From contig CACAIU010000007.1 of NCBI GenBank assembly GCA_902532645.1, positions 1-35,383 of the forward strand: a DNA stretch of 35,383 bases, written 5' to 3'. The position numbers were made by a program, and so were the translations under genes. The stretch's first letter is position 1. Each line of letters begins with the position of its first letter. Source of the stretch: an uncultured Pelagibacteraceae bacterium. Lineage in GTDB: Bacteria; Pseudomonadota; Alphaproteobacteria; Pelagibacterales; Pelagibacteraceae. Below, one piece after another: positions 32,407-35,383 of the stretch. Under the pieces are notes generated by a model, which worked only from the letters and a program-made list of their open reading frames with translations, made no database searches and was not told the origin of the DNA.

Positions 32407-32447
32407 GCTTATGAGTCCCGCGCTCTAACCAACTGAGCTACCCCGCC
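32407..32447 (-). pseudogene. Displaced 5' half of tRNA(CAU)
   Basis: 41 nt identical to the 5' part of the intact tRNA (31629-31669), from G1 to the anticodon arm. The match stops at the end of the 11-nt core 32407-32417. A good promoter remains upstream, so a half-tRNA could still be transcribed into the element. Confidence 0.9.
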
Positions 32448-32462
32448 TTAATTGATAAATGG

Positions 32463-32490
32463 TTTATAATATAAATCTTTATTGTTTCAA
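32463..32490 (-). promoter_or_regulatory. Promoter-like sequence before the 5' tRNA half
   Basis: On the minus strand TTGAAA (32490-32485), a 16-nt spacer and TATAAA (32468-32463) lie 15 nt before the first tRNA base. This is probably the original promoter of the split tRNA gene. Confidence 0.55.
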
Positions 32491-32516
32491 TAAACTTTTT
32501 TAAATCAAACCCTAAA

Positions 32517-32726
32517 CTAAATAATAAAATAAATAGCTAATGAGCTAACTAAAACAGCTAAAATAATTGAAAAAACAATTCTTTTTTTTAAAGTTCTTTT
32601 TTGGTCTAATCGAACTCTGTTTAGTAAAATATTTACATTAGTGGTTTTAATCATATCTACTTCAAAATCTTTATTTCTAGCAATATCAGTACTAAATAAT
32701 GATGTGTCTTGATCACTTTTTTTCAC
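32517..32726 (-). CDS. Small membrane protein of unknown function
   Basis: A 69-residue protein with a charged N-terminal part (residues 1-48, ending RLDQKRTLKKR) and one C-terminal hydrophobic helix (IVFSIILAVLVSSLAIYFII). This predicts a tail-anchored topology with the N-terminus inside. I recognise no family. It starts 48 nt after the stop of the dehydrogenase gene on the same strand and lies just outside the island boundary. Confidence 0.6.
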   Translation of the reverse strand: MKKSDQDTSLFSTDIARNKDFEVDMIKTTNVNILLNRVRLDQKRTLKKRIVFSIILAVLVSSLAIYFII

Positions 32727-32774
32727 AGTATATTTAACCAGTTAATTAACTTAAATACAATAAATTAAAATTAA

Positions 32775-35219
32775 CTAAATTTTTCTAAAATCTTTTGTAT
32801 TTAGTGGTTTTGAAAGAATTTCGATTGGATATTTGATCTTCTCTACTTCTATGAACAAATTTTTATCTTTAAGCGTATCTATTGTGTTTCCTGAATTAAC
32901 ATAGCCAAATGATAAATTTTTATCAAAGCAGAATGAATAATTTCCAGAAGTTGTTCTTCCAATGATTTTATCATCTAAATAAATAGGCTCTTCATGTAAC
33001 AACAAAGGTTGACCTGGTTTACTATCTTTTAATGTAAACATCATCATTGTCTTTACTAAAGGTTTGTCTTTAATTTTTAACAATGCGTCTTTACCTATAA
33101 AATTAGCATTTTTTTTAAAACTAATAGTAAAATTTAAGCCTGCTTGATACTGATTTTCTTCTGGTGAAATGTCATGTCCCCAATGTAAAAAACCACTTTC
33201 CATTCTCATTATATCCATTGCATGCATACCACAATGAGATAAGCCAAAGTTTTTGCCTTCATTAGTTATAATTTTATATAAATCCAAAGCATCGTTTTTA
33301 TTTACGTATAATTCAAAGCCAAGTTCACCTACATAAGATATTCTTTGTGCCCAAACTTTTATATTATCAATTAATACATTTTTTCCTAATCCAAATTGAA
33401 AATTTTCTGGTGAATAATCCTCATCACTAATCTTTTGAATCATGTCTCTACTTTTAGGACCAAATAAACCAAGACAGCAAATCTCTTCTGTAACATCGAT
33501 AAATTTAACATCTTCAGATAAATATTTTAAAATATGAAATTTATCTCTTTCTCTTGTTGCTGCCGAACTAACTATTCTAAAATAATTTTTATCTATACAT
33601 ACAACGGTTAAATCTGCTTCTATTCCACCGTCCTCATTCAGCATGTGAGTATAAGTTGTTTTCCCAATTTCATTTTTAATATTAGCTGTACAGATTTTTT
33701 GTAATTCGCTATGAGTGTTTTCACCTTTTAAATCAAATTTAGAAAAAGTTGAAAAATCAAAAAGTCCAACATTTTTTCTGGCATTTATTGTTTCATGTTT
33801 TGCAGATGGGTACCAATTTTGATAATTAAAATTATAATTATATTTTGGCTTTTCTCCGTTTAAAGAGTACCACATAGGTCTTTCAAACCCTCCGGCTACT
33901 CCAAAACATGCGCCAGCTTTTTTTAATTCTTCATGATAAGGTAATAATTTTTCATTCCTTGAAGTTTCGTGTTGTTTATACGGCCAATGCATACCATAAA
34001 GATCTCCTAAGGTTTCAGTAACCCTATCTATGATAAATTTTTTAGATGAGTGAAACTTTTGAAATCTTTTTATATCCAGCGAAAATAAATCTTCATTTAT
34101 ATGACCATTAATAATCCATTCTGCGGTTACTCTTCCTGCTCCTCCTGAACTTGCTATTCCAATACTATTGAAACCACAACACGTATAAAGGTTTTTTACT
34201 TCTGAGGTTTCTCCAAGCAAATACTGTGTATCAGGCGTGAATGATTCAGGCCCTGAAAAAAACTTTCTTATACCTGCGTTTTCTAACATTGGAAGTCTAT
34301 GAAAGGATTTTTCAAGGTAAGGTTCAAAGTGATCAAAATCATCGGGAAATTCTCCAAATGAAAAATCGTCAGGGACTCTTCCACTATCTTTAAATGCAGG
34401 TTTTGCATTAGGTTCGAAAATTCCTACCAACATTTTTCCAGCATCTTCTTTTAAATAAAGACAAGCATTGTAATCCCTCAAAACAGGTAAATCTTTAGGA
34501 AGATCTTTCATTGGTTCTGTAATCACATAAAAGTGCTCATTAGGATATAGCGGAACACTAACACCAATATCTTCCCCAATTTGTCGAGACCACATTCCTG
34601 TAGCTAAAACTACATATTCACAATCAATTTTTCCTTTAGAAGTTTCAACACCAAATATTCTTTTATTTTTTACTAAAATTTTTTTTACTGGTGACTTCTC
34701 AAATATTTGAACACCTAACATTTTTGCAGCTTTGGCCAATACAGTGGTAACTCCGACAGGATCTGCCTGACCATCTTTTGGCATATAAACACCACCAACT
34801 AGATCCTCGTTTTTTGCTACTGGATATAATTCTTTTACTCTCTCCTTATTTAAAACCTCTACCTCAACATTAGATAGTTGTGCAGTTGTAGCTTGCCTTA
34901 ATAACTCCTGCATCCTTTCTTTAGATGATGCAACTGTTATTGCTCCATTCTGTTTCAGACCAGTTGATAAACCTGTTGTTTTTTCTAACTTTTTATAAAG
35001 ATCTAAAGAATATTTTCTTAATTTTGTAATTGTAGAAGTTGCTCCCAATTGTCCTATTAATCCAGCAGCATGCCAGGTTGTACCGGAAGTTAATTGATCC
35101 CTCTCTAGTAAAACTACATCTTTCCAACCAAATTTAGCTAAATGATAAGCGCAAGAAGTGCCAGCAACACCACCCCCTATTACAACTACCTTTGCGCTTG
35201 AAGGATAGTTTTTTTCCAT
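32775..35219 (-). CDS. Dimethylglycine/sarcosine dehydrogenase-type FAD protein with GcvT domain
   Basis: An 814-residue two-domain enzyme. Residues about 10-375 are a DAO-type FAD domain: GGGVAGTSCAYHLA near 15-28, and TTWHAAGLIG, whose His50 is in the position that carries FAD covalently in DMGDH and SDH. Residues about 425-805 are a GcvT-like tetrahydrofolate domain (NVGLFDFSTFSKFDLKG, GLFGPKSRDMI, YVGELGFELYV, GMHAMDIMRMESGF). Family members oxidatively demethylate dimethylglycine or sarcosine and pass the one-carbon unit to folate. Exact substrate is open. It follows alanine dehydrogenase by 2 nt, so both are co-transcribed, suggesting amino-acid catabolism. Confidence 0.9.
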   Translation of the reverse strand: MEKNYPSSAKVVVIGGGVAGTSCAYHLAKFGWKDVVLLERDQLTSGTTWHAAGLIGQLGATSTITKLRKYSLDLYKKLEKTTGLSTGLKQNGAITVASSKERMQELLRQATTAQLSNVEVEVLNKERVKELYPVAKNEDLVGGVYMPKDGQADPVGVTTVLAKAAKMLGVQIFEKSPVKKILVKNKRIFGVETSKGKIDCEYVVLATGMWSRQIGEDIGVSVPLYPNEHFYVITEPMKDLPKDLPVLRDYNACLYLKEDAGKMLVGIFEPNAKPAFKDSGRVPDDFSFGEFPDDFDHFEPYLEKSFHRLPMLENAGIRKFFSGPESFTPDTQYLLGETSEVKNLYTCCGFNSIGIASSGGAGRVTAEWIINGHINEDLFSLDIKRFQKFHSSKKFIIDRVTETLGDLYGMHWPYKQHETSRNEKLLPYHEELKKAGACFGVAGGFERPMWYSLNGEKPKYNYNFNYQNWYPSAKHETINARKNVGLFDFSTFSKFDLKGENTHSELQKICTANIKNEIGKTTYTHMLNEDGGIEADLTVVCIDKNYFRIVSSAATRERDKFHILKYLSEDVKFIDVTEEICCLGLFGPKSRDMIQKISDEDYSPENFQFGLGKNVLIDNIKVWAQRISYVGELGFELYVNKNDALDLYKIITNEGKNFGLSHCGMHAMDIMRMESGFLHWGHDISPEENQYQAGLNFTISFKKNANFIGKDALLKIKDKPLVKTMMMFTLKDSKPGQPLLLHEEPIYLDDKIIGRTTSGNYSFCFDKNLSFGYVNSGNTIDTLKDKNLFIEVEKIKYPIEILSKPLNTKDFRKI

Positions 35220-35221
35220 TT

Positions 35222-35383
35222 CTAATGTTTGATAGCTTCTCCAGGTTCTACAAAATTATGTCCAAAGACATCAGCAACTGCTTTGTAAGTTACTTGACCT
35301 TTATGAACATTTAACCCTGCTAAAAAGTTTTTATCTTCAGTTAATGCTTTTTGATAACCTTTATTAGCAAGCTTAACTAAGAA
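35222..35383 (-). CDS. ald: Alanine dehydrogenase, C-terminal end (partial)
   Basis: Only the last 53 codons and the TAG stop are in the window; the gene continues to the right. The visible part, LANKGYQKALTEDKNFLAGL followed by NVHKGQVTYKAVAD, matches the conserved C-terminus of alanine dehydrogenases. The enzyme interconverts alanine and pyruvate plus ammonia with NAD. The stop is 2 nt before the start of the DMGDH-like gene. Confidence 0.85.
   Translation of the reverse strand, partial: FLVKLANKGYQKALTEDKNFLAGLNVHKGQVTYKAVADVFGHNFVEPGEAIKH

Larger units (their letters stand above)
26824..32417. mobile_element. tRNA-targeted integrated island, one element or two in tandem, without integrase
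   Basis: The segment is bounded by copies of an 11-nt core in the anticodon arm of a CAU tRNA, with a third copy inside the intact tRNA. Left of it is the severed 3' half, right of it the severed 5' half. Cargo genes, left to right, are LysE, cupin, DUF2306, beta-propeller, cytochrome b561, ArsI/CadI and an HNH endonuclease, on mixed strands and with looser spacing than the rest of the window. No integrase, excisionase or replication gene is visible, so the element is decayed or depends on a helper. Confidence 0.75.

Noticed and set aside
1-35383. CRISPR array, toxin-antitoxin pair or known defence system
   Set aside because: No regularly spaced repeats and no recognisable defence genes other than the single HNH endonuclease, which has no partner.

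Overview
The window looks like a streamlined marine alphaproteobacterium of the SAR11 (Pelagibacterales) type. The base composition is very AT-rich (about 30% GC by eye). Genes are packed with ATGA or TAATG overlaps, several convergent pairs overlap by a few bases, and the gene set fits a heterotroph of dilute seawater: tripartite tricarboxylate and ABC uptake systems, dimethylglycine/sarcosine-type dehydrogenase, alanine dehydrogenase and purine salvage. No organism-level marker such as rRNA is present, so the assignment is an inference.

Layout. Positions 1-3761 hold a terminator of an unseen + transcript, then a minus-strand run: TauE/SafE exporter, dusA, rpoZ with a long acidic tail, and an MFS transporter. 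3773-5463 is a + strand trio: beta-hydroxyacid dehydrogenase, PNPOx-like flavoprotein and a small membrane protein. 5472-8219 is a minus-strand overlapping operon: gamma-carbonic-anhydrase-like protein, secreted alpha/beta hydrolase, DUF1330 and a secreted HExxH protein. 8239-10762 is a + strand trio: thioredoxin-like protein, GT4 glycosyltransferase and DMT exporter. 10759-15032 is a complete TctCBA transporter with a divergent AbrB-family membrane protein; a terminator-like hairpin overlaps the tctB start. 15022-16385 holds a GT9 glycosyltransferase and a DUF6165 protein. 16375-19431 is a polar amino-acid ABC transporter (binding protein and two permeases, no ATPase) followed by a PhyH-family dioxygenase.

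19491-26781 is a coherent metabolic block. A fused AdoMet decarboxylase/spermidine-synthase-like protein should release methylthioadenosine. MtnP splits this into adenine and methylthioribose-1-P, Apt recovers adenine, and MtnA isomerises the sugar. A class II aldolase/short-chain dehydrogenase fusion lies between them and may cleave methylthioribulose-1-P to DHAP plus an aldehyde. GuaC and a Gpt-like phosphoribosyltransferase complete the purine salvage.

26788-32447 is a mobile-DNA hotspot in a CAU-anticodon tRNA gene. A 3' tRNA half, an intact tRNA and a 5' tRNA half occur in that order. All three share an 11-nt core in the anticodon arm, and both the intact tRNA and the 5' half have their own promoter-like sequence. 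The cargo is LysE, cupin, DUF2306, beta-propeller, cytochrome b561, ArsI/CadI and an HNH endonuclease. No integrase was found. The window ends with a small membrane protein, a large FAD/GcvT-type dehydrogenase and the 3' end of alanine dehydrogenase, all on the minus strand.
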